A stretch of DNA of 64,000 bases from Pontibacter akesuensis (GTDB taxonomy: Bacteria > Bacteroidota > Bacteroidia > Cytophagales > Hymenobacteraceae), in contig NZ_CP014766.1 in assembly GCF_001611675.1 (NCBI RefSeq), positions 4,402,001 to 4,466,000 on the forward strand, in the 5' to 3' direction. Both the position numbers and the translations under genes were made by a program. Each line of letters begins with the position of its first letter. Position 1 is the stretch's first letter. A model generated the notes under the pieces. It was not told the origin of the DNA. It made no database searches and saw only the letters and a program-made list of their open reading frames with translations. Shown here one piece after another: positions 33,337-42,959 of the stretch.

Positions 33337-35712
33337 TTATTTCCAGCTAAAGTTAAGTGTAACAGAGGGCAGCGGGAACGGCACAATCGATACTTTTTTC
33401 GCCTGCAGCTTCACGCTGGAGTCAAAGGCGTCGCCCTCGTTATCAATGTAATAGAGGTAAGGATTTTTGCGCCCGTACACGTTGTAAACGGAGAAGGTCC
33501 AGCTGTTCTCAATGTTTTTCCATTTCTTTCCCTCCAACGTCGCCGACAGGTCGAGCCGGTGCGTGGGCTCCATCCGGAAACTGTTGCGGTCGCCGTACCG
33601 GTAATTTACCGTGCCCTCCAGGAAATAGCGCCGCTCAGGCATAGTTGTCGCCTCGCCGGTGCCATAGACAAAGCTTCCGCCAAAAGTCCAGCGGTCGTTA
33701 TACTTGTAGCTGCCCACCAGCGAGAGATCGTGCCGCCTGTCGTAGCGGGCAGGGAAGGTGTTGCCCTCGTTCAGCTGGGGGAAGTTGCGGGTGGTGCGGG
33801 AAAGGGTGTAGCCCATCCAACCCTGCAGGCTTCCGTAGTTCTTGCGCAGAAAAAGCTCCACACCATAAGACTTTCCCTTGCCGGATACAAACTCATACTC
33901 CAGGTCGCGGTTGCTGGGGCCTGGAGAAAACCCCTCTCGGTACTCCAGCTGGTTCTCCAGGTCTTTGTAATACACCTCCACTGAGCCTTCGTACTGGTTG
34001 TCTTTCATACTTCGGAAATACCCTATGGCATACTGGGTGGAAAATTGCGGCTCCACCAGGGCAGAACTTGGCACCCACACATCCAGCGGCAGGGTGGTAT
34101 AGGCGTTGGAGACCAGGTGCAGGTATTGGGCCGATTTTGTAAAAGCGGCTTTAAGGGCAGCGTTATTGCTCAGCTCATAATTAAGCGACACACGTGGCTC
34201 CCATGAACGGTAAGAAGCTACGCTCTCGCCGGAGCCATAGTTGGTGGAGCCGGTTACAACCTGGTTCTCATTAAACTGATACAGCGTGAAGGGACCCGTT
34301 TGGCCAAAATAGCTGTGCCGGAGCCCCAGACTTAGCAGCAGTTTGTCTGTCACGTAAAAATCATCCGAAAGGTAGATGGCTGCTTCGTGCCCATACTTGT
34401 TTCGGATGCGGTCGGTGCCAAAGGTTTCTCCCGCATCGCCCGCTGCTTCGCCGGTGCGGGGGCGCAGAATGTGGTACGTGTACTGCATCCCATACTGCAG
34501 GTGGTGCCTTACGTTCGGCTTGTAGTTGAAATTTACCTGCGTGCTGTAATCGCTTATTCCTGTTTTCAAAATCGTGCTGAAGCCGGCGAAGTTTCCAGTG
34601 AACTGGAAATCATAGTTGCTCATAATTGCCGAAACATCCATCTCCAGCTTATCTGAAAAGGCATGGTCCCAGCGGGCAGTGGCGCTGTTGTTTCCCCAAA
34701 AAAACTCCGAGGTGAAGCGGCCGTCGGATAGGGTAAACGCTCCTACATCACGCCCGTAGTAGCCGCTCAGCGACAACTTGTCTTTATCTGAAGCCCGGAA
34801 GCTAAGTTTGCCGTTCACATCATAGAAGTGGTAGGGGACTCCGCCTTGTTCTGTATTTTGGAGAAAGGGATTCAGCAGCACATCCACGTATGTGCGCCGG
34901 CCGGAAAGTATAAACGAGGCTTTGTCTTCCACAATCGGCCCTTGCAGGGAAAGCCGTGACGCAATGAGCCCAATGCCGCCATCAGCCCTGAAATTAGAGT
35001 AATCACCTTCCTTCATGCCAATATCCAGTACCGAGGAGAGGCGGCCACCGTAGCGGGCGGGCATGTTGCCTTTAATGAGGGTAGTGTTGCCGATGGCATC
35101 GCTGTTAAAGACTGAGAAGAAATTGAAGAGGTGGCCGGGGTTATACACCGTAGCCTGGTCGAGCAGCACCAGGTTTTGGTCTGCCCCGCCACCGCGAACA
35201 TAAAAACCCGTACTGCCTTCTCCCGCCGATTTTACACCGGGCAGTAGTTGCACCGTCCGCATGATGTCTACTTCCCCAAAAAGAACTGGCAGCGTCTTAA
35301 TAGTCTCCAGCGGTAATTCCAGTTGCCCCATCACTGCCGTTTCCTTCATCGGGGGCTGGCGCTCAGCTGTAATCTGCACTTCCTGCACGTCGTAAGCTGT
35401 AGGGCTCAGGGTGATGTCGAGAAACGTATTTTTTGTCAGCTGCAGCGGCTGCTCCTTTGCATCGTAGCCAATGGAGCGGGAGACAAGGGTGTACCTTCCA
35501 GTCGGGGCCACAAAGCTATACCTGCCGGCTGCATCCGTTACCGCACCGGCGCTGGGGCTTTCCTTAAGAGAGACAGCGGCACCCGCCAGCGTTTCGCCGG
35601 AGTTGGCATCCAGCACGCGCCCCGAGAGGGTGTGGAGTTGCTGCGCCACCGCAGGAGGCACCACAAAGAGCAGCCCCAGAAGAAGTATAAAAAAGTAATT
35701 AGATTTAGGCAA
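33337..35712 (-). CDS. TonB-dependent outer-membrane receptor
   Basis: 791 residues with a signal peptide (ILLLGLLFVVPPAVAQQ). Next come a carboxypeptidase-like regulatory domain (about residues 25-110, with LSGRVLDANSGETLAGAAVS), a plug domain (FYVRGGGADQNLVLLDQATV), then a 22-strand barrel ending in LPSVTLNFSWK with an aromatic C-terminus of the TonB-receptor type. The substrate is unknown; there is no SusD-like partner, only the DUF4249 lipoprotein. Preceded by the PAP2 gene 49 bp upstream on the same strand. Confidence 0.93.
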   Translation of the reverse strand: MPKSNYFFILLLGLLFVVPPAVAQQLHTLSGRVLDANSGETLAGAAVSLKESPSAGAVTDAAGRYSFVAPTGRYTLVSRSIGYDAKEQPLQLTKNTFLDITLSPTAYDVQEVQITAERQPPMKETAVMGQLELPLETIKTLPVLFGEVDIMRTVQLLPGVKSAGEGSTGFYVRGGGADQNLVLLDQATVYNPGHLFNFFSVFNSDAIGNTTLIKGNMPARYGGRLSSVLDIGMKEGDYSNFRADGGIGLIASRLSLQGPIVEDKASFILSGRRTYVDVLLNPFLQNTEQGGVPYHFYDVNGKLSFRASDKDKLSLSGYYGRDVGAFTLSDGRFTSEFFWGNNSATARWDHAFSDKLEMDVSAIMSNYDFQFTGNFAGFSTILKTGISDYSTQVNFNYKPNVRHHLQYGMQYTYHILRPRTGEAAGDAGETFGTDRIRNKYGHEAAIYLSDDFYVTDKLLLSLGLRHSYFGQTGPFTLYQFNENQVVTGSTNYGSGESVASYRSWEPRVSLNYELSNNAALKAAFTKSAQYLHLVSNAYTTLPLDVWVPSSALVEPQFSTQYAIGYFRSMKDNQYEGSVEVYYKDLENQLEYREGFSPGPSNRDLEYEFVSGKGKSYGVELFLRKNYGSLQGWMGYTLSRTTRNFPQLNEGNTFPARYDRRHDLSLVGSYKYNDRWTFGGSFVYGTGEATTMPERRYFLEGTVNYRYGDRNSFRMEPTHRLDLSATLEGKKWKNIENSWTFSVYNVYGRKNPYLYYIDNEGDAFDSSVKLQAKKVSIVPFPLPSVTLNFSWK

Positions 35713-35761
35713 ACCTGTGTGCTGTTGAGTTGTGATTGAAACAACAGTTTCGTGTAAAGGT

Positions 35762-36337
35762 TTAACGCCGGAAGTAAGGGTATTTGTTCACCAGAACCGG
35801 GTAGGCCAGCGCGCAGATATAAGCCATGCAAGAACCCAATAGCGCCCCCAGCAGCACATCGCCCGGAAAATGCACCCCTAGGTAAATACGGCTATAGGTC
35901 ACAACAACAGCCCATACTATAAGTATAACCTTGAAGATAAAATACCGGTCGGAGAGGATAAGGTTGAAGAAAACAGCCAGTGCAAACGTATTGGCAGCAT
36001 GCGAGGAAATAAACCCGAAACGGCCGCCGCATCCCTCTACAATATTTATAAATTCTGAAAGGGAGGCATCGTGGCAGGGGCGAAGCCGCATGAAGTAGGG
36101 CTTCATAATACCAGATGCTATAAAGTCAGACAAGCCAATGGCAATAACCACCAGTAGGAGCATCGGGATACTTTGCCGGCGGTAGCGCCAGACTAAATAA
36201 CCGATCAAGGCCAGGTAAAAAGGAATCCACACCAGCTTTTCAGACATGAAAATCATCACCGTGTCCCAGAAGGGGCTGTGCATGTCGTTCAGGTACAGGA
36301 ATGCTTCCCTATCGAGCTGCTCCAGTTTCTCCAGCAT
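35762..36337 (-). CDS. PAP2-superfamily phosphatase
   Basis: 191 residues, multi-pass. The three PAP2 motifs are recognisable: KPYFMRLRP (KxxxxxxRP), SSHAANT (a PSGH variant with Ser-His kept), and SRIYLGVHFPGDV (SRxxxxxHxxxD). Substrates in the family include phosphatidic acid, undecaprenyl pyrophosphate and lipid A phosphates; which one applies here cannot be told. It overlaps the upstream hemF stop by one base (TAATG), which argues for translational coupling. Confidence 0.88.
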   Translation of the reverse strand: MLEKLEQLDREAFLYLNDMHSPFWDTVMIFMSEKLVWIPFYLALIGYLVWRYRRQSIPMLLLVVIAIGLSDFIASGIMKPYFMRLRPCHDASLSEFINIVEGCGGRFGFISSHAANTFALAVFFNLILSDRYFIFKVILIVWAVVVTYSRIYLGVHFPGDVLLGALLGSCMAYICALAYPVLVNKYPYFRR

Positions 36338-37239
36338 TACTTTCCAGCGTTAAGCCAGTCAATCTCTTTTTTAAGGTGCAGCTGAGTTTGCTCCTCCAGG
36401 CTGCCTGCCTCCGGCGTAAAGTTATAAAGCCAGGAGGCGTGCGTTGGCAAACTCATCAGAATGGATTCAATGCGCCCTTTCGTCAGCAACCCGAACTTGG
36501 TGCCGCGGTCATATACCAGGTTAAACTCCACGTAGCGACCCCGGCGCATGAGCTGCCACTGCTTCTCGCGCTCTCCGTAAGACAGGTCACGGTTCTGGTT
36601 CATGATGCGTGTGTAAAATGGTGCAAAGGCATAGGCCACATCATGCACGAAGGCCAAACGGTCCTCCATAGTAATCTCATCCGTTGCCGAGAGTCTGTCG
36701 AAGAAAATACCGCCTACGCCGCGCGTTTCTTCACGGTGCTCGTTGTAAAAGTACTCATCCGCCCATTTCTTAAACTCAGGATAGTAGCTGGGGTGGTGCT
36801 TGTCGCACACGGCCTTCATCTGCTCATGAAATTCGCGCGCCTGCTTTACATCCAGGTAAATAGGTGTAAGGTCGATGCCACCACCAAACCAGGCTTGTCC
36901 GTTTCCTGCCTCAAAGTAGCGCACGTTCATGTGGGTGATGGGTACCATTGGGCTGTGCGGGTGCATCACCACCGATACGCCCGTCGCGAAGTAGGCCGGG
37001 TCCGGCATCTGCAGCATCTTTAGAAAAGCCGGGGAAAGCTCGCCCTGCACCGCCGAAAAGTTTACGCCGCCCTTTTCCAGCACATTACCGCCCTGTATCA
37101 CACGGGAGTTGCCGCCGCCGCCTGTTTCGTGCTGCCACACATCTGTGCTGAAGGTAGCGCCGCCGTCGCAGGTTTCAAGGGCATGGCAAAGGTCAGCCTG
37201 GAACTGGCGCATAAACGCCTCCACTTTTTCTCTAAACAT
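36337..37239 (-). CDS. hemF: Oxygen-dependent coproporphyrinogen-III oxidase
   Basis: 300 residues, the HemF size. Family signature blocks are GGGGNSRVIQGGNVLEKGGV, GVSVVMHPHSPMVPITHMN, RYFEAGNGQAWFGGGIDLTP and the C-terminal GRYVEFNLVYDRGTKFGL. It catalyses the two oxidative decarboxylations that turn coproporphyrinogen III to protoporphyrinogen IX with O2, in the cytoplasm. Divergent from the fused E1 gene. The stop overlaps the PAP2 start (TAATG). Confidence 0.95.
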   Translation of the reverse strand: MFREKVEAFMRQFQADLCHALETCDGGATFSTDVWQHETGGGGNSRVIQGGNVLEKGGVNFSAVQGELSPAFLKMLQMPDPAYFATGVSVVMHPHSPMVPITHMNVRYFEAGNGQAWFGGGIDLTPIYLDVKQAREFHEQMKAVCDKHHPSYYPEFKKWADEYFYNEHREETRGVGGIFFDRLSATDEITMEDRLAFVHDVAYAFAPFYTRIMNQNRDLSYGEREKQWQLMRRGRYVEFNLVYDRGTKFGLLTKGRIESILMSLPTHASWLYNFTPEAGSLEEQTQLHLKKEIDWLNAGK

Positions 37240-37469
37240 TTGTTATAAACGTTAGCTTTTAAACGATAGACACAAGACGGACTTCTACCCGAAACAGTAG
37301 CACAACAGTACAGAAGAGGTAAGCTTGCAGAAATTTTTATTGTGTCTGAAATTATTGATTTCTGAACATTGCATCAAAATTACCAATTATACCTCGCTTT
37401 GCCGAACCCATTCTGTATTTTACTTAAAAGCTGAAAATTCGTAAATTCGGCCAAACCTTAGAAAATCAT

Positions 37470-39548
37470 ATGCCACAAGATATGCTGGAAGCCGTGAAGC
37501 TGGATCTGGACCTGCTTAAAAAGGCTTACCGACTAATGATTACGGCCAAAACCATGGCCGACACCTACGAAGAAAACAAAGCCATCTGCAGCAAGTATGT
37601 GCACAGTACCTCCCGGGGCCATGAAGCCATACAACTCGCTGCCGCCCTACAACTAAAGCCATACGATTTCGCCTCGCTCTACTACCGTGACGACTCCATG
37701 CTGCTGGGCATGGGCTTGCAGCCGTACGAACTGATGCTGCAGCTGATGGCTAAAGCCGATGATCCGTTCAGCGGCGGCCGCACGTACTATGGGCACCCGT
37801 CCCTGAAGCGCGAGGGCTTTCCCACCATCCCGCACCAAAGTTCTGCCACCGGCATGCAAGCAATCCCGGCCACAGGCATGGCCCACGGATTGGCTTACCT
37901 GGAAGGGCAGGGACTCTTGGAGGGCGATGAGAAACCAATTGTCATTTGCTCGCTGGGAGACGGCTCTGTAACCGAAGGAGAGGTGTCGGAGGCGTTCCAA
38001 ATGGCGGTGCTGAAAGGCCTGCCAATCATCTACCTGATTCAGGATAACGACTGGGGTATTTCGGCGACAGGCAAAGAAATGCGGGCCATGGATGCCTTCG
38101 AGTTTGCTGCCGGCTTTAAGGGAATGGAGCGCCTGCGCGTAAACGGTTCTGACTTTGAAGAATCGTACGAGGGGGTGCGCGTGGCTATTGACTATGTGCG
38201 TAAAGTGCGCCGCCCTATTCTGGTGCACGCGAAGGTGCCACTGCTGGGTCACCATACCTCCGGTGTACGCCGTGAGTGGTACCGGGGGGATAACCTGCAG
38301 CAGCACAGCGTGGACGACCCAATTCCAAAATTGCGCGAAGTTCTGCAAGAGGCGGGGCTTTCAGTTGAAGAAGTGAAGCTGTTGGAGCAGGAGGCGATGA
38401 ATACCGTTGCCGCCGATTACGAGCGAGCCCTTAACGCCCCAAACCCGGACCCGGCTACCTTTGACCAGCATGAGTTTGCACCGACACCCGTAACAGCGGA
38501 AAAAGGCGAACGCAGCCCGGCTGGCGCAGAAAAAACAACCATGGTTGATTCTGCCCTGCATGCCGTTGACGAAATTTTGAAAAGTTACCCAGAGGCACTC
38601 TTTTACGGACAGGACGTTGGGGGCGAGTTGGGCGGTGTTTTTCGCGAAGCAGCGCTATTGGCTAAGAAGTATGGCGATGCCCGTGTTTTCAACACACCGA
38701 TTCAGGAAGCCTACATTGTGGGATCAACAGCCGGTATGTCGGCGGTAGGAACCAAGGCCATCGTGGAGATACAATTTGCCGATTACATCTGGCCGGGCAT
38801 CAACCAACTGGTGGAGGAGCTTTCCAAAAGTTGCTATTTGTCGAAGGGACAGTTCCCGATACAGTCGGTTATCCGTGTACCCATTGGCGCCTACGGCGGC
38901 GGCGGGCCCTACCATTCCGGAAGTATTGAATCGACGCTGCTGAACATCCGGGGCATCAAAGTGGTGTTCCCAAGCAATGGAGCTGACATGAAAGGATTGA
39001 TGAAAGCCGCTTTTCTGGACCCGAACCCGGTGGTGATGCTGGAGCACAAAGGCATTTACTGGTCTAAAGTAGCGGGCACCGAAGACGCTAAAACGGTGGA
39101 GCCGGATGAAGAATATATCCTGCCACTGGGAAAGGCGAACATTGTGCAGCAGGCCAGCGAGGAGGAAATCCGCATGGGTAACAGCATGACGGTGATCACC
39201 TACGGCATGGGCGTGTATTGGTCCAAAACGGCATCGAAACAGTTCCCGGGCAGCGTTGAAATTGTGGACCTGCGTACGCTGAACCCGCTTGATTATGAAA
39301 CGGTGAGAGCATCAGTGGAGCGCCACGGCAAAGCGCTGGTACTGACAGAGGAACCACTGATGAATTCTTTTGCCGAGTCTCTGGCAGGACGTTTGTCGAA
39401 AGACTGCTTCCAGAAGCTAGATGCACCGATCTATACGTTGGGGGCAGCCAACCTGCCTGCCATTCCGCTGAATGTGGAGCTTGAAAAAATGATGCTGCCG
39501 AACGCTGATAAAGTAGCGGCAAGTATGGAGGAACTGCTGAACTACTAA
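37470..39548 (+). CDS. Fused alpha-beta 2-oxoacid dehydrogenase E1 (branched-chain type)
   Basis: 692 residues. The N-terminal half is an E1-alpha with the TPP motif GDGSVTEGEVSEAF (Gly163 onward) and ...QDNDWGIS; after a linker of about 40 residues (Pro/Ala/Glu-rich, about 320-360) the C-terminal half is E1-beta with GQDVGGELGGVFREAALLAK, TPIQEAYIVGSTAGMSAVGT and GAYGGGGPYHSGS. The fused arrangement is usual in Bacteroidota for branched-chain 2-oxoacid (2-oxoisovalerate) dehydrogenase, though pyruvate-type activity cannot be excluded. E2 and E3 are not in the window. A good terminator follows. Confidence 0.9.
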   Translation: MPQDMLEAVKLDLDLLKKAYRLMITAKTMADTYEENKAICSKYVHSTSRGHEAIQLAAALQLKPYDFASLYYRDDSMLLGMGLQPYELMLQLMAKADDPFSGGRTYYGHPSLKREGFPTIPHQSSATGMQAIPATGMAHGLAYLEGQGLLEGDEKPIVICSLGDGSVTEGEVSEAFQMAVLKGLPIIYLIQDNDWGISATGKEMRAMDAFEFAAGFKGMERLRVNGSDFEESYEGVRVAIDYVRKVRRPILVHAKVPLLGHHTSGVRREWYRGDNLQQHSVDDPIPKLREVLQEAGLSVEEVKLLEQEAMNTVAADYERALNAPNPDPATFDQHEFAPTPVTAEKGERSPAGAEKTTMVDSALHAVDEILKSYPEALFYGQDVGGELGGVFREAALLAKKYGDARVFNTPIQEAYIVGSTAGMSAVGTKAIVEIQFADYIWPGINQLVEELSKSCYLSKGQFPIQSVIRVPIGAYGGGGPYHSGSIESTLLNIRGIKVVFPSNGADMKGLMKAAFLDPNPVVMLEHKGIYWSKVAGTEDAKTVEPDEEYILPLGKANIVQQASEEEIRMGNSMTVITYGMGVYWSKTASKQFPGSVEIVDLRTLNPLDYETVRASVERHGKALVLTEEPLMNSFAESLAGRLSKDCFQKLDAPIYTLGAANLPAIPLNVELEKMMLPNADKVAASMEELLNY

Positions 39549-39588
39549 AGCAAAGTAGCTGCAAGTATAAATTCAGAAATTCATAAAT

Positions 39589-39626
39589 AAAGGCCCTGCT
39601 GATTTACCGGTAGGGCCTTTTTATTT
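39589..39626 (+). terminator. Intrinsic terminator of the E1 gene
   Basis: 9-bp perfect stem AAAGGCCCT/AGGGCCTTT (39589-39597 and 39612-39620), then TTATTTT. It lies between the convergent E1 and Omp85-family genes. Confidence 0.75.
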
Positions 39627-39705
39627 TAGCTGGTTTAGTTCTGGTTGGCTGTAATTGTCTACATATTGATATAAATCAGTAGTTTTTCCTGGTCTGAAAG
39701 ATTGT

Positions 39706-42147
39706 TTAGAAAGGATAGCCAATGCCGATCTGAAGTGTGCTTTGGTTGTTGCGGTTAAGGAAATCGGCAAGTTTGAAATTAGGCAGCACAAATTTATCCT
39801 CTTTGTAATTGGCCGGGTCGTACACCTTGGTGGCAAAGTCGAACCGAAGTATGAGTACAGCCAGGTCAAAGCGAATACCGAAGCCGGTTCCCACGGCTAA
39901 TTCCCTGTAAAACCGGTCAAATTCAAAATTTGCGCCTGGTTTCGTTACATCCGGGCGCAGCAGCCACACATTGCCCGCATCCACAAACACAGCCCCGTTA
40001 ATAAAGCTGAACATGTTAAAGCGGTACTCGACGTTTGCCTCCACCAGCACTTCGCCCGGCTGCTCCACACTGTAATCGCGCACGATCACCTGGTTTCCCT
40101 CCGCATCCAGTTCCACACCCAGCGGGGCATAAGAGCCCAGGCCTAAGCGACGCGATTGCCAGGCCCGAACACTGGAGGCGCCGCCGCCGAAGAAGAATTT
40201 CTCATAGGGAATGATGTTGCCGCCCAGGATAGGAGAGACGACACCCGTATTCACGCGGTACACAAAGTAGCGCTGCCCCCCCAATGGAATGTAGCGGCGG
40301 TAGTCGGGGTTGAAGCGGGCATACTGGTAGGTGCGGAGGTCGTTGACATTCAGCTCCAGCCCCAGTTCCTTTGTCAATCCCCCGAGCTCCACCAGCGCCC
40401 GAAAATAACGGGCATTGCGTGTCTGGGTAAAATCGTTGGTGTTGTAGATAAAGTTAAAGCCAACAAAGGAGATGATACCATCGTCAAAACTTTCGAGTAA
40501 CGAGCGGCTTCCCGTACTGTTGTTCTCCAGCGCATTTCTGAAATCATCATCCAAAATGTCGCCCTGCACAATGTTTAGGTTTACCGGAGAAAAAATGAAC
40601 TGCATCACCGGCGGCTGCAACGGATTACGCGCACGCTGCCAGATATAATCCAGACCCGACTCGTAGATGGAGCGCGTGTACTCCTGGCGGTTTTCGCTTG
40701 TGTAACCAGCGTAAATGCGGGTGCGGGGGCTGTTTTCGGCCAGCAGGTTTTTGTTGGTAAAGGGCAGCAGGATCACCGGAAAGGAGAGAGCTGCATTGGC
40801 GCCAAACTCTTTTATCAGCACCGTCTCGTTTTGATCTGCCAGGCTTACCTGGTATTCAAGGCCACCCCGTATTCCCAGATCCAGGTTCTCGGCACCTCCA
40901 AACACGTTCCGAATCCGGAGGCTTAGGCTGGAGAATGGTCCTGGTTTCCGCTCGGTGAAGTTGATGCCCAACTCCGCCGTTTCCTGAAATTTCTTGGCGG
41001 GCAAAGCGTTTATAAAAGCGTTCAGCTCATAGGTGGAGTCGTTGGGTGTGTCTAGCTTTGTGTACAGCACGTTGTTGAACTGGAATACATCCAGGTCCGC
41101 CAGTTTGCGCTGAGTGGTGGAGGTGCGGCGCTGGCTATAACGCTGACCCGGGTAAATGTCTATTTTCTTATCCAGAATAGCGATGGCATACTTGTGGTCG
41201 TAGGCCACATATTCCACGCCGTTATAAAGCAGCGTATCCCGCGGAATGCCAAATCGGTCCGGGTCTGTTTTAAAGTACACGTTGTTGATAGTGTATACTT
41301 TGTGCGCCGAGTCCTGCTCCGGACTCTGTATGATTGTAGTGATGCGCGCCGTGTTTTCAGCAAAGCTGGTGTCTACCTCAAACTCAATGTAGGCGCGCGC
41401 AAAATCATAATAGCCCCGGTTCTTAAGCAGTTGGTAGAGCCTGTCGCGCTCCTTGGTGAGTTCCTCCTCATCATACTTCTCGCCTAGCTGCAACTCAGAG
41501 CGTTCACGGGTGCTCTCCACGATGCGGCGGATGCGCTCATCCTCAATGTTGAGGTTTAATTCGGAATAAAGGTATGGCGCCTTCTCCTCAATGTTGATGT
41601 CGATGTAGACGAGCTTGTCGTTTTTAACTGTTTTGTTGTAGCTGGTTCGGTGATTAAAGTAGCCTTTGGAATTCAGGAAAATATCGATCTGGTCCATCGT
41701 CCGCTCCATCTGGGTAGAGTCGTAGATGGCAGGCGGCTCCCCGAGCTGCATCACAAAGTTGCCGTTCTTCTTTTTCTCCCTTAGGCTTTCGATGCGATTG
41801 TTGTAGCGTTCGCGCAGGCGCTGTATTTTAAGGGAGTCGGCACCTGCCTCAGCAATTCTGCGTTTTGCCTTTGCCTGCTGCTTTTCGATTTTCGCCTGAA
41901 TTTTGAGGGGGTCGTAAAACTTCTTTCCAAAGTTATAGAGGGCCAGGTACGGCGTGGAACCGAACACCATCCGGTTGGGCTCCTGCTGGTAAAGTGCCTC
42001 AATGGCAGCCGGTTCAATGGTTTCCAGCCCCTGGGGTTCAATACTCACCAGCAGCTTCTCGTCCTGAGCCAGGTACCGGGTAGGCACGCAGGCGTTCGAA
42101 CCCAACATTGCAATAATCAGGGCAGATATGTATAATCGTGATCTCAA
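39706..42147 (-). CDS. Omp85-family outer-membrane protein (BamA/TamA-like lipoprotein)
   Basis: About 813 residues from a TTG at 42147. The start is chosen because the resulting N-terminus, then the hydrophobic YISALIIAMLGSNACVP with a lipobox-like end, resembles other Bacteroidota BamA/TamA-like lipoproteins; an ATG at 42333 would add 62 residues that lie opposite the divergent methyltransferase gene. YLAQDEKLL follows the Cys, then POTRA-like domains, and a C-terminal 16-strand surface-antigen barrel ending in TLQIGIGYPF. It should take part in outer-membrane protein or surface protein assembly; which class is uncertain. Confidence 0.82.
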   Translation of the reverse strand: MRSRLYISALIIAMLGSNACVPTRYLAQDEKLLVSIEPQGLETIEPAAIEALYQQEPNRMVFGSTPYLALYNFGKKFYDPLKIQAKIEKQQAKAKRRIAEAGADSLKIQRLRERYNNRIESLREKKKNGNFVMQLGEPPAIYDSTQMERTMDQIDIFLNSKGYFNHRTSYNKTVKNDKLVYIDINIEEKAPYLYSELNLNIEDERIRRIVESTRERSELQLGEKYDEEELTKERDRLYQLLKNRGYYDFARAYIEFEVDTSFAENTARITTIIQSPEQDSAHKVYTINNVYFKTDPDRFGIPRDTLLYNGVEYVAYDHKYAIAILDKKIDIYPGQRYSQRRTSTTQRKLADLDVFQFNNVLYTKLDTPNDSTYELNAFINALPAKKFQETAELGINFTERKPGPFSSLSLRIRNVFGGAENLDLGIRGGLEYQVSLADQNETVLIKEFGANAALSFPVILLPFTNKNLLAENSPRTRIYAGYTSENRQEYTRSIYESGLDYIWQRARNPLQPPVMQFIFSPVNLNIVQGDILDDDFRNALENNSTGSRSLLESFDDGIISFVGFNFIYNTNDFTQTRNARYFRALVELGGLTKELGLELNVNDLRTYQYARFNPDYRRYIPLGGQRYFVYRVNTGVVSPILGGNIIPYEKFFFGGGASSVRAWQSRRLGLGSYAPLGVELDAEGNQVIVRDYSVEQPGEVLVEANVEYRFNMFSFINGAVFVDAGNVWLLRPDVTKPGANFEFDRFYRELAVGTGFGIRFDLAVLILRFDFATKVYDPANYKEDKFVLPNFKLADFLNRNNQSTLQIGIGYPF

Positions 42148-42162
42148 ACGTGAAATACAGCT

Positions 42163-42912
42163 ATGTTGTCGAAAGCAGTCGTAAAGTATATTAAATCCCT
42201 GCAAGTAAAAAAATACCGCAGCCAACACCAAGCCTTTGTGGTGGAGGGCGGCAAAAGTGTGCTGGAGCTGCTGCAATCTAACAGCTTTGAATTGGAATAC
42301 CTGTATGTCACCCAGTCTTTTAAAGAGGCGCACACCCCCTTACTTGCCAAAGCATCCCTCTGCGAGGTGGTAAAGGAAGAGGACCTGGTGCGGGCCGGTT
42401 CCTTTGCCAGTAACAACGCCGCGCTTGCGGTGGCACGCATGCGCCCGCTGCCAGCTCTGCAATTACTCCCAGCGGATTTTGTAATTGCCCTCGATGATAT
42501 ACGCGACCCCGGCAATCTGGGTACCATCATCCGCATCGCCGACTGGTACGGCATTGATAAAATAATATGCTCCGAAGCCTGTGCCGATTTTTACAACCCC
42601 AAAGTGATTGCAGCCACTATGGGCTCTTTCACGCGCACAAAGGTTTACTACCTCGACCTGCCGCAGTGGCTGCAGCAGCACACAGACAATTATAAAATTT
42701 ACGGCGCAGCCCTCAACGGCGAAAACCTGCACCAACTGCAGCTGGTGCCCGAAGGCATTGTGGTACTGGGAAACGAGGCGAATGGCATTCGCTCTGAAGT
42801 AGCGGCACAGGTTAATCAGCTTATCAAGATACCAGCTTTTGGGCAGGCCGAGTCGCTGAATGTGGCTACGGCAACCGCCATCATCATCGATAACTTTAAG
42901 CGGAACGCATAG
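42163..42912 (+). CDS. SpoU/TrmH-family RNA methyltransferase
   Basis: 249 residues. It has an N-terminal substrate-binding domain (KKYRSQHQAFVVEGGKSVLE) followed by a SPOUT domain with the three knot motifs: RDPGNLGTIIRIADWYGI, VVLGNEANGI and SLNVATATAIII. It transfers a methyl group to a ribose 2'-OH of rRNA or tRNA; which nucleotide is not evident. The start is only 15 bp from the likely start of the divergent Omp85 gene. The stop codon lies inside the 5' arm of the following hairpin. Confidence 0.92.
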   Translation: MLSKAVVKYIKSLQVKKYRSQHQAFVVEGGKSVLELLQSNSFELEYLYVTQSFKEAHTPLLAKASLCEVVKEEDLVRAGSFASNNAALAVARMRPLPALQLLPADFVIALDDIRDPGNLGTIIRIADWYGIDKIICSEACADFYNPKVIAATMGSFTRTKVYYLDLPQWLQQHTDNYKIYGAALNGENLHQLQLVPEGIVVLGNEANGIRSEVAAQVNQLIKIPAFGQAESLNVATATAIIIDNFKRNA

Positions 42913-42940
42913 AAAGGGTAGCTTTTGAAGCCCTTTCTAT
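42909..42940. terminator. Terminator hairpin overlapping the methyltransferase stop
   Basis: 10-bp perfect arms ATAGAAAGGG and CCCTTTCTAT (42909-42918 and 42931-42940), plus an inner GCTT/AAGC stem. The methyltransferase TAG stop is in the arm. The T-run is weak on both sides, so this is a moderate call between convergent genes. Confidence 0.5.
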
Positions 42941-42959
42941 GGTAGCATTATCAACTCTA

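Noticed and set aside
42148..42333. N-terminal extension of the Omp85 gene to the ATG at 42333
   Set aside because: The extra 62 residues lie opposite the conserved start of the RNA methyltransferase and do not resemble a signal sequence.
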